Source: Ensifer adhaerens
Lineage (GTDB): Bacteria > Pseudomonadota > Alphaproteobacteria > Rhizobiales > Rhizobiaceae
NCBI RefSeq assembly: GCF_002940685.1
Contig: NZ_PNFP01000018.1
Span: 1 to 64,000 of the forward strand
Direction of reading: 5' to 3'
Length of the DNA stretch: 64,000 nt
Numbering within the stretch: the stretch's first letter is position 1; every line of letters begins with the position of its first letter. The position numbers and the translations under genes are program-made. A model generated the notes under the pieces. It had not been told where the DNA came from. It ran no database searches and saw only the letters and a list, made by a program, of their open reading frames with translations. This document shows, one piece after another, positions 63,744-64,000 of the stretch.

Positions 63744-64000
63744 TTGTCCGTATTCAGCAACCTCCCCAAAGCTCCCGTCGCCGCAAAGAAGCCAGTCAGC
63801 GACACCCGGCACGGCATCACCCGCACCGACGACTATGCCTGGCTGCGCGCGGACAATTGGCAGGCGATGTTCAAGGATCCATCCATCCTCGACCCCGATA
63901 TCCGCAAGCATCTCGAAGCTGAAAACGCCTATATGAACGCGGCGATGGACGACACGAAGGCGCTGCAAAAGACTCTGTTTTCGGAGATGCGCGGAAGGAT
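63744..64000 (+). CDS. ptrB: Prolyl oligopeptidase family protein (protease II), N-terminal fragment
   Basis: 85 complete codons from TTG 63744 (GGAGA at 63732) to the window edge. The segment HGITRTDDYAWLRADNWQ followed by ILDPDIRKHLEAENAYMNA is the standard N-terminus of S9A oligopeptidases such as PtrB. The catalytic serine region lies outside the window. Confidence 0.75.
   Translation, partial: MSVFSNLPKAPVAAKKPVSDTRHGITRTDDYAWLRADNWQAMFKDPSILDPDIRKHLEAENAYMNAAMDDTKALQKTLFSEMRGR

Noticed and set aside
1-64000. CRISPR arrays, insertion sequences, tRNA or rRNA genes
   Set aside because: Read for direct-repeat arrays, transposase motifs and tRNA-like cloverleaf ends; none seen, although a computed scan would be more sensitive.

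Overview
The window is high-GC chromosomal DNA of a rhizobial alphaproteobacterium, most likely Ensifer/Sinorhizobium or a close relative. The call rests on recognisable families and their order: a PleC-type kinase, glnE, a sensor/regulator pair, degP and cycLKJH; feuNPQ; a DivJ-like kinase; mucR next to a Pha2-type mnhA-G cation/proton antiporter operon. Both window edges cut a gene: an ETF-ubiquinone oxidoreductase at the left and a PtrB-type oligopeptidase at the right. No tRNA, rRNA, CRISPR array, insertion sequence or prophage was seen.

Region 1 (1-9 kb) holds the ETF-QO 5' end, a stand-alone Hsp70-like ATPase, a family-4-like uracil-DNA glycosylase with an altered active-site motif, two tandem small proteins, two transporters and aminopeptidase N. 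Region 2 (9-27 kb) is a signalling and envelope block: PleC-like kinase, GlnE, an OmpR-type two-component pair with the periplasmic protease DegP, the cytochrome c maturation operon cycHJKL, and feuNPQ, the osmosensory system that in Sinorhizobium controls cyclic glucan export. Region 3 (27-41 kb) has a penicillin-binding protein, a DUF1214/DUF1254 pair, many small or secreted proteins of unknown role, a MerR-family regulator with a textbook 19-bp-spacer promoter, and a DivJ-like kinase. Region 4 (41-50.5 kb) carries a SufE-family protein, a LysR/PEP-mutase divergent pair, mucR and the seven-gene antiporter operon read as mnhA to mnhG.

Region 5 (51-64 kb) is more accessory: a CSS-motif EAL phosphodiesterase, MsrB, a hemolysin III-like membrane protein, a universal stress protein plus DksA-like pair preceded by a perfect FNR/FixK box, a VOC dioxygenase-like protein, an HxlR/NmrA divergent pair, an inverse-autotransporter-like barrel fused to a beta-helix passenger, a methyltransferase and a LysR/DUF2798 divergent pair.

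The strongest leads are the barrel plus beta-helix surface protein (58668-60827) with a palindromic operator candidate, the FixK box upstream of the stress gene pair, the predicted leaderless MerR gene, the palindrome-rich leader of a 46-codon gene near 26.8 kb, the tandem small proteins near 3 kb, and structured elements around mucR.
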